Origin: Corynebacterium callunae DSM 20147
Lineage (GTDB): Bacteria; Actinomycetota; Actinomycetes; Mycobacteriales; Mycobacteriaceae
DNA: 64,000 nt
Direction: 5' to 3'
Assembly: GCF_000344785.1 (NCBI RefSeq)
Contig: NC_020506.1
Span: 1,116,001-1,180,000, forward strand
Under the pieces are notes generated by a model that saw nothing but the letters and a program-made list of their open reading frames with translations, was not told the origin of the DNA and ran no database searches. The translations under genes were made by a program, and so were the position numbers. Of this stretch, positions 17,305 to 26,044 are shown piece by piece (positions within the stretch are counted from its first letter, which is position 1; each line of letters begins with the position of its first letter).

Positions 17305-18095
17305 AAATCCAGGCCTAGATCATCACAAAGGTGCTTGGGCCATTGCGAAACCTCCGCTGGGGTGGCGGCGATGCGCAATTGGGCATCATTTAATAAGCGG
17401 GTGAGTTCCACGGCGGTGGAAACCGGGTGACCGGGATCGTCCACCCAACACAAGATTGTGGTGGGCACATTGATCTGGGCGATTTCTTCGCGGGTGGGAA
17501 GATCACTGGCTGCCGCACCGCGATAAGCCCAAGGTAGTAGTTCGATTGGAACATCGGGAACGGTATCAGGAACACCGACAGTAGCTGGAGGCTTGGCATT
17601 TAATTGCTCGGCTCTAAGCAAAGCATCCATTCCATGCGTCTCAATAAATTCCGCACGGGAGAGGTAATCAGCGCCCTGAGCTTTACGAGTATCCCACGCC
17701 GTAGGTGGCAGCATGAGGGTTAATCCACTAAAAAGTGAAGGCCTGCGAACTGCTGCATGCAATAACGTGGCGCAGCCCATTGAAGGTCCAACACCATGGA
17801 CCTGTTCCCCCGGAAAGTAGTGATCAAGTACGGCGAGTAGGTCGTCGCAAAGCGTCTCCCAGTTGTAGTCCTGCGCGCGTTGCCGGCCGGTGGATCGGCC
17901 GTGCCCACGGGCGTCATAACGCAAAAGGCGGGTGCCTGAAAGGCCCCGTCCGAGGTCGAGGTCTAATAAGCGATCGCGGTCGCGCGAGGAGGTCAGGCCG
18001 TGTAATTGAATGACTGGATGGCCGTGCTCATCGCTGTAGGAAAGGGAAAGTGTGGCACCGGGGACCTCAAAGGTACTGTGCTCTAGCGGCGTCAT
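17301..18095 (-). CDS. Alpha/beta-fold hydrolase
   Basis: 264 residues. The oxyanion-hole segment is LHGLTSS and the nucleophile elbow GPSMGCA gives Ser in the GxSxG motif. YDARGHGRSTG is the usual segment after strand 4. A candidate acid Asp sits in CWVDDPGHPVS. The catalytic His is less clear: the expected position near the C terminus reads EVSQWPKHL. The substrate is unknown. It shares a 70-bp intergenic region with the divergent condensation-domain gene. Confidence 0.8.
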   Translation of the reverse strand: MTPLEHSTFEVPGATLSLSYSDEHGHPVIQLHGLTSSRDRDRLLDLDLGRGLSGTRLLRYDARGHGRSTGRQRAQDYNWETLCDDLLAVLDHYFPGEQVHGVGPSMGCATLLHAAVRRPSLFSGLTLMLPPTAWDTRKAQGADYLSRAEFIETHGMDALLRAEQLNAKPPATVGVPDTVPDVPIELLPWAYRGAAASDLPTREEIAQINVPTTILCWVDDPGHPVSTAVELTRLLNDAQLRIAATPAEVSQWPKHLCDDLGLDF

Positions 18096-18165
18096 GATCG
18101 CTCCAATCAGCAGGCCAATTAACAGGTTTCTGTCGAATTATAGATATTTAGCTTATGATAGCGCT

Positions 18166-19818
18166 ATGAGGCTGACACATGTAGACCAATTGAAACTTCC
18201 CTTCGGAAAATTACATAGCTACCACGTTCGCGCCTCCGCGCCGGGCGAGGCTGTACCAGTGTCCTTTGACCAGGGCAGGCACGTCGGCGCCGGCGAGCGC
18301 CCTGGCAGCTGGATGGCTATTAGTATTTCATTGCCTAAGGCCATTAGCCACAAAGAATTAGAAAAAGCTTGGCTTAATGTCATCGAACGCCACGGCACCT
18401 TGCGCACTACTTTTAGCACCGGACCAACCGGCAAAGTGCAGGCACATCGCATTGAAGTAAGCCCGGGAAGTTGGGTGGAACATCCCATCGCCCCCGGTGA
18501 ATCCATTAACGATGTGGTGCGCAGCGTGCTAAACCGCCAGTGCTCGCCATATTCCCGGCCTTCCCATAGCTTGTGCATTATTGATGCCGCACCACGTCCA
18601 ACGGTAATTATCGGCAGTGACCACTCCCATGTGGATATGTGGTCAATGCTGGTCATTGTGCGTGATCTGATGGCTACCATTACAGGCTCCACGATTACTG
18701 GTGCAACGCTGCATGAAATGCCATTGTCCTTTGAGGAACACACCCTTGAGCTGCAGCAATCGCCACCGGCTCCGCCAGAAATTCACCAGCGGTGGAAGGA
18801 AATCCTGGAAGCTGGCGAAGGCAAGATGCCACGATTCCCGCTGCCATTGGGTAATACCGTCACCATGACCGAGCGTGTTGAAGTCCGCGATATTTTTGGC
18901 GTTAATGACCTAGCTATTTATTCTGCTCGCGCGCGTAGTGAATCCGTGAGCACGTTGTCCATGACCACCTCAATCATGGCTGAGGTTACCCAGGAAATTG
19001 CCGATCAACCCTTACGCGCAGTCTTCCCAGTGCACAGCCGTTTTGATGAGCGTTGGCACGATAGTGTGGGCTGGTTTATTACCAACTCCGTTATTGAGCT
19101 CACCGCTGCAGGGCCCAAAGCTGCCGCAAAGTCAGTGCGTGAGGCCGTGCAGCTGGGCAGTTATCCGCTGGCAGAAGTTTTGAAGCCGTGGGGAGGCATG
19201 CCCGAAACCTCAGGCATGCTGGCCATTTCTTGGCTTGACCTGCGACGCCTGCCGGTAAGCATTGACGATATCGGGCTGGACGCCCAGTATGTCAGCGCCG
19301 CCACCCGCACCGATGGCGTGATGATCTGGTTTATTCTGGACCGCTCCGGCGCGCATCTGCGCTGCCGTTACCCGGACACCACCGAAGCCCGCGCCAATGT
19401 GGGACGCTGGCTAGACGGCATTGTGGCCCGCATGCGCACCATGGCAGCAGGCGTGCAATTGACTGAGGAGTTCCAGCTCAGCCGTGGTCACCGCGAGGAC
19501 CTCCCGGAGATCGCGCGCCTGTTGGGCAATGGGGAAGCAGCACCTTTGGAGGCTTTGGAGACCGCCTTTGACGTGCTCACCCATGAGTCATCACATTTCC
19601 TCGCCGTGGTCCGCGACCGCGCTGGAGCAATAGTTGCCACCATGCAATTGACCATCGTGCCAGACCTTGCGCACGGCGGTGGCCTGCGCCTTGACGTGGA
19701 AGGCCCGCACGTAATTCCCGAGCTGCGCGATAGCGGACTGAAGGAAAAAATGCTGGCCTGGGCCGAGCAACACGGCCGCGCACGCGGGGCGCGGGTTGTC
19801 GAAACTGCAGCTATTTAA
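18166..19818 (+). CDS. Condensation-domain (PapA-like) acyltransferase fused to a GNAT domain
   Basis: About 550 residues. The first 430 resemble the condensation/PapA acyltransferase fold; the catalytic HHxxxDG motif appears as a variant in GSDHSHVDMWS, which keeps the second His and the Asp, and VGWFITNSVIEL matches the conserved latch/floor segment. The last 120 residues (QLSRGHREDLPEIARLL to the end, with VVRDRAGAIVATMQLTIVPD) look like a GNAT acetyltransferase. Such a fusion suggests two acyl transfers onto one substrate, perhaps a glycolipid or peptide, but the product is unknown. ATG 18166 follows TATGAT by six bases, so the transcript may be leaderless. An upstream in-frame start at 18052 would overlap the divergent hydrolase gene and is rejected. 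Confidence 0.72.
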   Translation: MRLTHVDQLKLPFGKLHSYHVRASAPGEAVPVSFDQGRHVGAGERPGSWMAISISLPKAISHKELEKAWLNVIERHGTLRTTFSTGPTGKVQAHRIEVSPGSWVEHPIAPGESINDVVRSVLNRQCSPYSRPSHSLCIIDAAPRPTVIIGSDHSHVDMWSMLVIVRDLMATITGSTITGATLHEMPLSFEEHTLELQQSPPAPPEIHQRWKEILEAGEGKMPRFPLPLGNTVTMTERVEVRDIFGVNDLAIYSARARSESVSTLSMTTSIMAEVTQEIADQPLRAVFPVHSRFDERWHDSVGWFITNSVIELTAAGPKAAAKSVREAVQLGSYPLAEVLKPWGGMPETSGMLAISWLDLRRLPVSIDDIGLDAQYVSAATRTDGVMIWFILDRSGAHLRCRYPDTTEARANVGRWLDGIVARMRTMAAGVQLTEEFQLSRGHREDLPEIARLLGNGEAAPLEALETAFDVLTHESSHFLAVVRDRAGAIVATMQLTIVPDLAHGGGLRLDVEGPHVIPELRDSGLKEKMLAWAEQHGRARGARVVETAAI

Positions 19819-22723
19819 CGCTTTTCGACGAGGTGTTGAGGTATTCGTAGAGGCTCTGTTCCACCGGAGTCTCGAAACGCAGATCCATACTCACTACTGG
19901 AAGCTCGGCTCCTTCTTTTCCAGCCATTACTTCTTGTTGGCTGTTTTGAGAATGAGCCTGGCCCAGGTAAAAGAAGTCTGTGCCTTCCTGATCATCCTTT
20001 TTCACAAACACATAAATAGGCATGCTGTTTGAGGTAATCGATAAGACTTCAGCGCTTTCTAAAGTCCGTTTACTCCTGGAATACCAGTGCAAGGTCTGTG
20101 GATCTTTAAGCTCATCCCCATAATTTGTACTGGCAGAGACATCCTCGGATTTGTGATAGGTGACAAAGATCGGGCAGGTCGAGGAGAAGCGATCTACCTT
20201 GTAACCATAAATTGTGCCTTCATGATTCTTTTCCCAGTTGAGAATTCGGCACACATCTTTGCGGGTGTATCTTTCGCCAACAATGAGTTCACCAGCCCAA
20301 AATCCACTATGGCGAGAGGTATAGAGCCCGGTCTCGATGATGTCTAAGACGTGGGCTTGGAAGCTCTCGGAGGCGTGCTCTGGCCTGGTTACTTCTGGAC
20401 TTGACTTGAAAGCATTTTGGAATTCTGGAGCTAAGAAGTAGGTGTCTCCAACTTTGCGGATAAGAGGGTTTTCTCCGTATTTCTGCACCTGTTGGGAAGT
20501 AAAGAATTCCAAGACTAAAATCCGCTCGACGGAGCTAATGGTTTCATTGTCGTTCTTGGTTAATTGAGAGGCAAGGAGTTCGCGGTACTCCGTGACACTG
20601 AGCTGGCCAAATTTAAGGAGCTCTCGGAGCAGCAAGAGCTCATGGGGCCTCTTGCCATTGAGCAGCTCATTGGTGAGCAAAGTGAGGAAGTTTTCTTCCA
20701 TTTTGGTGGGAGCTACGTCAACTAGTTTCAAAGAAAATAACAGCGACCAATAATTTTTATACTTCGAGGCAATAACTACTGGATCAACCGTATTAAAACG
20801 AGCAAGATCCATGAGCTGTGGCAAGTGGTTGAGTCGATCTTTTAGCTGAAGAATGTCATTTTTGAATTCTGCCTTGGTTTCCAGACGCGCCCGTTGGAGG
20901 GATTCCAAGATTCGTGCTTGGGCAATAGGATCAAAATTCACACTGGATACGCCGGCAAGAGTTCCTACCGTCTCATTGTCGATCATGCGTCGGCGAATGC
21001 TGTCTTTATTCCTGGAATTGTCGCCAAAAAGCGCGATAGGGATGAGATAGTTATTGTCGTAGTTTCCAATAAAGTCAATAACCCGGAGATGGTCTTTAGC
21101 AGGAGATTTTCTTAGACCACGACCCAACTGTTGGGTAAAAATAATACTGGACTGGGTGCCTCTGAGCATGACAATTTGATTGAGTGAAGGAATATCAATT
21201 CCCTCATTAAAAATGTCGACGGTCAGGATATAGTCCAGCTCGCCTGCTTCCAGTCGTGCCACCGTATCTTCACGCTGAGAGATGGAATCATCACCGGTCA
21301 AAGCCGCAGTTCGCAACAGTTTGCCATTCAGCATGCAGTGATTGAGCAAGCGGGAAAGCTCATGTGCTTCATCCTTCTTGCTGCAGAAAATTAAGCCTTT
21401 CACGTGTTCTGGGAAGCCATATTTTCTCAGGGATTCAACAATGTGTTTGACCCGTTCTTCACTCACCAGGGTGCTTAATTTGCTGAGGTCCGAAATGGTT
21501 TCATTATTGATGGTGAAGTCCGTGACTCCGTAATAGTGAAAGGGGACCAGCATATCCTCTTCAAGTGCAGCTTTAAGTCGGATTTCATAGGGAACGTTGA
21601 AATCAAAGAGCTCAAAGATATTAAAGCCATCAGTGCGTTCGGGCGTTGCACTCAAACCCAAAAGGAATTTAGGGGTGAGGTAATCCAGCAGTCGGAGGTA
21701 AGACTGGGCGCCGGCACGGTGGACCTCATCAATGATGACTAGATCAAAAGCATCAGGTGCGATCTTCTTGAGAGTGGATTCTTGAGTCAAAGATTGGATT
21801 GTGGCAAAAGCATAAGGATGATCTAGCTGCTTTATAGATCCAGCGATCTTGCCAAAACGGTCCTCTGGCTCTTCTAAGACCTTGATAAATTCTTGGCGTG
21901 CTTTGTCTAAAATCTGCTCGCGGTGCACCACAAATAGCACACGCCTGGGTTTTAACATGCGGGTAGCGAGAGCCGCCAGAATGGTCTTTCCAGTACCAGT
22001 CGCAGAGATGATCAAACCGCGAGATTCGCCTCGATTAACCAACTCCAGAAGTGACTCTAATGCTTCTTCCTGCATCTTATTAGCCACGATGCGGCCAGAA
22101 TTGGAAGTCTGCTCTAAAGGAAGGCGAGTGGAAATCAGACGCTCAGGAGCGCGTCGATTAGCTTCGTATTCGCGAATCCAGTCCTCAGTGAGCGGAATTG
22201 ACCTTTGAAGTTGCATTCCAATTGCATTGTCCAACTGGAATGCAATATCGCCATCGGGACTGGTGGAGAACTTAAGATTCCATTCTCGATTTACAACGAG
22301 AGCTTTCTCAGTAAGGTTCGAGCTTCCCACCAGGGCTGTTACTCCCAGATCATGGTTAAAGACATAACCTTTGGAGTGGAATCCATCATCTTGATGGATA
22401 AAAACTTCAACGTTGTCCAAGAGCATGAGCTCTCGAAACATTGATGGATCATTGAAGTCTAGATAACGGGACGTGATGATCTGCCCAGTACCTTTAAAAT
22501 CAAGCAATGCTTGCTTCAGGAGGGCAATACCGGTGCTCGAGATAAAAGCCACCGAGAATGTAAAAGTGCGTGATCGCCGAAGCTTCGACTTAATGGCGTG
22601 CAGCATGGTGTCGGGTGGATCATTGGAAATCAAAAGGGGATTTAGAAGCTGTTGTGAAGATATTGAACTATCTAAAAACCCAAATTGGGTGTCTTTCCCC
22701 AGTGCACTTTCAAAGGTAGTCAT
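19811..22723 (-). CDS. PLD-nuclease / superfamily 2 helicase / DUF3427 protein
   Basis: 970 residues with three parts. Residues about 40-190 are a phospholipase-D-type nuclease domain (FHSKGYVF, then VGSSNLTEKAL and NREWNL). Residues about 200-600 are an SF2 helicase with Walker A SATGTGKT, DEVH box (VIIDEVHRAG), SATPERTDGF, and motif VI QLGRGLRKS. The C-terminal third is a DUF3427-type region ending in LRFETPVEQSLYEYL. It should translocate on and cut DNA. The ATG at 22723 overlaps the Nudix stop codon by 4 bp, so the two are coupled. Proteins of this build occur in genome-defence neighbourhoods, but that role is inferred. The 3' end overlaps the convergent acyltransferase gene by 8 bp. Confidence 0.9.
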   Translation of the reverse strand: MTTFESALGKDTQFGFLDSSISSQQLLNPLLISNDPPDTMLHAIKSKLRRSRTFTFSVAFISSTGIALLKQALLDFKGTGQIITSRYLDFNDPSMFRELMLLDNVEVFIHQDDGFHSKGYVFNHDLGVTALVGSSNLTEKALVVNREWNLKFSTSPDGDIAFQLDNAIGMQLQRSIPLTEDWIREYEANRRAPERLISTRLPLEQTSNSGRIVANKMQEEALESLLELVNRGESRGLIISATGTGKTILAALATRMLKPRRVLFVVHREQILDKARQEFIKVLEEPEDRFGKIAGSIKQLDHPYAFATIQSLTQESTLKKIAPDAFDLVIIDEVHRAGAQSYLRLLDYLTPKFLLGLSATPERTDGFNIFELFDFNVPYEIRLKAALEEDMLVPFHYYGVTDFTINNETISDLSKLSTLVSEERVKHIVESLRKYGFPEHVKGLIFCSKKDEAHELSRLLNHCMLNGKLLRTAALTGDDSISQREDTVARLEAGELDYILTVDIFNEGIDIPSLNQIVMLRGTQSSIIFTQQLGRGLRKSPAKDHLRVIDFIGNYDNNYLIPIALFGDNSRNKDSIRRRMIDNETVGTLAGVSSVNFDPIAQARILESLQRARLETKAEFKNDILQLKDRLNHLPQLMDLARFNTVDPVVIASKYKNYWSLLFSLKLVDVAPTKMEENFLTLLTNELLNGKRPHELLLLRELLKFGQLSVTEYRELLASQLTKNDNETISSVERILVLEFFTSQQVQKYGENPLIRKVGDTYFLAPEFQNAFKSSPEVTRPEHASESFQAHVLDIIETGLYTSRHSGFWAGELIVGERYTRKDVCRILNWEKNHEGTIYGYKVDRFSSTCPIFVTYHKSEDVSASTNYGDELKDPQTLHWYSRSKRTLESAEVLSITSNSMPIYVFVKKDDQEGTDFFYLGQAHSQNSQQEVMAGKEGAELPVVSMDLRFETPVEQSLYEYLNTSSKSVK

Positions 22724-23118
22724 GCAGACAGTTTTTCCACGATGATATTGACTGCCGGGATATCCGCAGGAGCCCACTCAAGGGAATTCATCTCTGCTGG
22801 GGTGACCCAGCGGATCTCAGCATGTTCGGTTAGTTTAGGTTCGCCAGCTTCAATGGTGCAGAAGTAGGTGGACAAGATCACGATGCCGAAATCATATTCA
22901 TGTTCTGTCGTTGTGACGTGGTCGCCGATCGTGGCAGTGCATTTAAGTTCTTCTTGGAGCTCGCGAGCTAATGACTCTTGAGGAGTTTCGCCTTCCTCAG
23001 TTTTTCCACCAGGAAATTCCCAATAGCCGGGAAGTGACATTTGAGGACCGCGCTGTGCTGCAAGGATCAAGTTATCCCGCATGAGTACTGCGCCGGTTAC
23101 ATTAATTCGCTTCTTCAC
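22720..23118 (-). CDS. Nudix hydrolase (MutT/CTP-pyrophosphatase type)
   Basis: 132 residues. The Nudix box reads GGKTEEGETPQESLARELQE followed by ELKC, which fits Gx5Ex7REUxEExGU except that the final Gly is replaced by Lys. The segment LPGYWEFPGGK is typical of MutT and CTP pyrophosphohydrolases. It should cleave a nucleoside triphosphate or a damaged nucleotide. It is the first gene of a two-gene operon with the helicase-nuclease (ATGA overlap). GAGGAGAATA precedes the GTG/ATG start region, supporting the start at 23118. Confidence 0.88.
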   Translation of the reverse strand: MKKRINVTGAVLMRDNLILAAQRGPQMSLPGYWEFPGGKTEEGETPQESLARELQEELKCTATIGDHVTTTEHEYDFGIVILSTYFCTIEAGEPKLTEHAEIRWVTPAEMNSLEWAPADIPAVNIIVEKLSA

Positions 23119-23276
23119 TATTCTCCTCCGAGGTACCGTTTAGAAAGGTCCATGCTAACACTTGAAAGATTGCAAGCATGCGGTACAGAGAACATTTAGA
23201 AAGTCGTATCTTAAATTTTTAGACTAAATGTTTGATTCCGTATTCGTATGTCCGGGGTCTATTCTAAGCTGCCTTT

Positions 23277-24476
23277 ATGCCTGCTTTAGATTCGATACAA
23301 CTCGGCGAGGAAGTTCGCGCAATCACCAATAGTTTCTTGGAAGCTGTACAACAGTTTCTGGAGGAAAGAGCCAATTCTCTATTGGCTTCTTGTGAGCGAA
23401 TGAGAACGGCAAGTTCAATAGAAGATCTCGAAATCGCAGTTGAAAGTTCCTGCATTACGCTTGAAGAACAAGCTGAATTTTTTGATGAGTTGTTCATTGA
23501 ACTTCAAAGGGAGCTTTTCGAAAAAGAAAATTCCGTAATTGAAGCAGCTTGGGAGGCTGCAGATCTTGAACTGAGCAGCGAATGCGAATCAATTGAACTC
23601 TCTGCCGAAAATGTGCGTGATTTGTTGGAGGCCGCAATCGTCGATTGTCGAAAATTCTATGGATATGCCAAGTCTTCGATGCCGACAAATGAAGAATTTG
23701 AAACTCAATTGCGAAAAGTAGTTAGTGTTCATCGTCGTCATCTCTTGGATTGGTACAGGCTCAATGCAAGTATCGAAAGTCTTGAAGATCGGATCGTTGC
23801 AGCGGAAATTAAGAGCTGGCTGGACTATTTAGCAGAGACAGCACGACGTCTTCAGATCAAAACCAGAACGGGGCCCAAAGCCCCAACTCCGGTGTATATC
23901 GAATTCGAACCTGAAGTTTCCGTTCTGGACCCCGTAGATTCTGAAGCCAAAGTGAACCTCCAACGTCCTTCCCTAGAGATACCCAAGGGCCGGAAGACTA
24001 GGGCGAAAAACGTCATGGTCGAGAAATCACAACCTCAGTCGAAACCAGAAGAAGAACTCTGCGTAGAAAAGCCATTTTCGAGTGCATACTTGGATTTTTT
24101 GAAAGATGACTATTACAAGTATCGCCAGATCTGGAATCGATATTCTCAAGATATTCGAAATAATGCTGAGCGAAATAAACTGCATGAGCTTTTGAATGTT
24201 ATGAATGCGAGAAGATCATCACTTGCAAAGTGGGAAAGGGAACAGAGTTTCTTGGGATCAAATCCTGAGTCTCTCAAGAAAGAATTTGCATGGTTCCGTG
24301 AGACCAAAAAATCTGAACCACCTCAATCTGAGACACAGAAGAAGATGATTGCAATTCTTAAGGACTTAGATAAGAACCCCGGGCACCGGGTTACCGCGAG
24401 ATTTGGTGAAAATCTAAATCGAAAAATTTTTCTTACTGCCGGTAGAGAAAACCCGAGAGCAAAAAAACTTATCTAA
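23277..24476 (+). CDS. Unknown glutamate-rich, helical protein
   Basis: 399 residues. The N-terminal 190 residues are rich in Glu and Leu and are predicted by eye to be coiled coil. A proline-containing basic linker follows (about 195-265, with ETARRLQIKTRTGPKAPTP and IPKGRKTRAK). The C-terminal 130 residues are a separate charged helical domain (YLDFLKDDYYKYRQIWNRYS). No signal peptide and no catalytic motif are seen. Codon use is AT-richer than the neighbours, consistent with accessory DNA. It is divergent from the Nudix/helicase operon across a 158-bp AT-rich gap and could belong to the same functional unit, but nothing in the protein proves this. It ends 11 bp before the convergent cydC. 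Confidence 0.7.
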   Translation: MPALDSIQLGEEVRAITNSFLEAVQQFLEERANSLLASCERMRTASSIEDLEIAVESSCITLEEQAEFFDELFIELQRELFEKENSVIEAAWEAADLELSSECESIELSAENVRDLLEAAIVDCRKFYGYAKSSMPTNEEFETQLRKVVSVHRRHLLDWYRLNASIESLEDRIVAAEIKSWLDYLAETARRLQIKTRTGPKAPTPVYIEFEPEVSVLDPVDSEAKVNLQRPSLEIPKGRKTRAKNVMVEKSQPQSKPEEELCVEKPFSSAYLDFLKDDYYKYRQIWNRYSQDIRNNAERNKLHELLNVMNARRSSLAKWEREQSFLGSNPESLKKEFAWFRETKKSEPPQSETQKKMIAILKDLDKNPGHRVTARFGENLNRKIFLTAGRENPRAKKLI

Positions 24477-24487
24477 GACGACCAGTA

Positions 24488-26044
24488 TCACCTCACATGC
24501 CGAACCACCACAACAGTTCTCTTAGCTAATGCTCCAGGGAGTTCGTCTCGGGATAGCAATGCGAGCATTTCGGCGGAGCCTTCGGCATCAAGATGCTCAG
24601 TCGGTTCGTCGAGAAGCAAAATGGGGGCGTCACTTAACAGCGCACGTGCAAGCAGCACCCGGCGGCGTTGACCGCCGGAAAGGCTATGTGCTCCCTGGCG
24701 TAGCACGGTGGAAAGTCCCTGTTCCAGGCCGTTGACCCAGTCGCTCAAGCCCACGGCCTCTATAACAGCAAGCATGTCTGAGTCTGTGGCGGTGGGTGCG
24801 CCGAGGGCTAGGTTATCGCGCAGGGTGGTGGCAAAGATGTGGCCGTCCTCCGGGCTGAAAAGCACGGTGCCAGCAAGATGAGCAGGGGAGATGCCGTCGA
24901 TCTCTACGGATCCAGCGCGGGGAGTTAAGAAACCGGCGAGGGTAAGCAAAAGCGTGGTTTTACCGGTGCCAGAAGGTGCGATTATCTCGTGGCGGGAGCC
25001 GAATGGGAGGTCTAGATCGCAGGTTCCAAGATCGGAATCCCAGCCATAAACCAGACCATGGGCCCGCAGATGTGGAGTGGCGGAGGCAACTCGCAGGGCA
25101 GGTGCCTGTTCCACTGGAATTTCCGCGATCTCTGCCAATCGCTGGGCAGCGCCGGCAGCACGCGTGCGGGCGACGGCAGCATCAGGCAGCAAGGACACTG
25201 ACTCAAACGCAGCCAAAGAAAGCAACACCAATACGCCTAACCACTGTGGGGAATAGGAATCGCTGCTATAAAAACCACCTGCTACCAGTAACACTGCAAC
25301 AACGGTAAAACCGTGCAGCCAGATGGAACTAGCGGCTCCAATGGCCGTGGCGCTAGCGCCGGATTCATCGGCAGCAGCATAGGCGGTGGCGGCGCGATCA
25401 GCAGTAGCCAAGGCCTGAGGCATCTCGCCGCGTACTCGCAAACCGGCTTGATCAACTAAAACGTGGTCAATGGCGGAGGTGTATTCGGCAAACGCTGTGG
25501 CACGGTTTTCCTCAGCAAGGCGTACCCCGCGTGCTGCCAAAGCGGGGGGAATTATGGCAGCGAGAGATAGGCCAAGCAGCAAAACCAGCGCGACGGCCCA
25601 GCTCAAAAGGCCAGCAAAAGCAATGGCTAACACGCTGGTCAGTGCCGCAACACCAGTGGGCACGATGGTGCGGACAATCACATCAGAAAGTGAATCAATA
25701 TCAGCACCCAGCCGGCTTAAAAGCTCACCACGTTTGAGGGACATTGCCTGTGCCGGAACTGCGGCTAAACGCTCATAAGCAGCAGCTCTGGTACGACTTG
25801 CCACATTAAGTGCTAATTTATGGGAGACAATGCGCTCGATATATCTAAACAGTGCGCGGCTAATGCCCAAGGCTCTAACAGCAGTAACTGCCACCGTGAG
25901 ATCCATAACCGGTGGCATCTCCCAAGCCTTGGTGATTAACCAAGCAGAAACCACAGTCAAGGTGATTGACGCCAGCATGGTGACAGTGCCAGCCAAAATA
26001 GGTGGGACTAGTTCCCGGAAGCGAATGGGGGAGAGCTTATTCAT
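24488..26044 (-). CDS. cydC: Cysteine/glutathione ABC exporter subunit CydC
   Basis: 518 residues: a six-helix exporter membrane domain, then an ATPase domain with Walker A APSGTGKT, signature LSGGQRRR and Walker B PILLLDEPTEHLD. CydDC exports thiols and is needed for assembly of cytochrome bd. It is the last gene of the cydABDC cluster; its ATG overlaps the cydD stop by 4 bp. Which of the two ABC genes is called C or D rests on gene order as in C. glutamicum. Confidence 0.92.
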   Translation of the reverse strand: MNKLSPIRFRELVPPILAGTVTMLASITLTVVSAWLITKAWEMPPVMDLTVAVTAVRALGISRALFRYIERIVSHKLALNVASRTRAAAYERLAAVPAQAMSLKRGELLSRLGADIDSLSDVIVRTIVPTGVAALTSVLAIAFAGLLSWAVALVLLLGLSLAAIIPPALAARGVRLAEENRATAFAEYTSAIDHVLVDQAGLRVRGEMPQALATADRAATAYAAADESGASATAIGAASSIWLHGFTVVAVLLVAGGFYSSDSYSPQWLGVLVLLSLAAFESVSLLPDAAVARTRAAGAAQRLAEIAEIPVEQAPALRVASATPHLRAHGLVYGWDSDLGTCDLDLPFGSRHEIIAPSGTGKTTLLLTLAGFLTPRAGSVEIDGISPAHLAGTVLFSPEDGHIFATTLRDNLALGAPTATDSDMLAVIEAVGLSDWVNGLEQGLSTVLRQGAHSLSGGQRRRVLLARALLSDAPILLLDEPTEHLDAEGSAEMLALLSRDELPGALAKRTVVVVRHVR

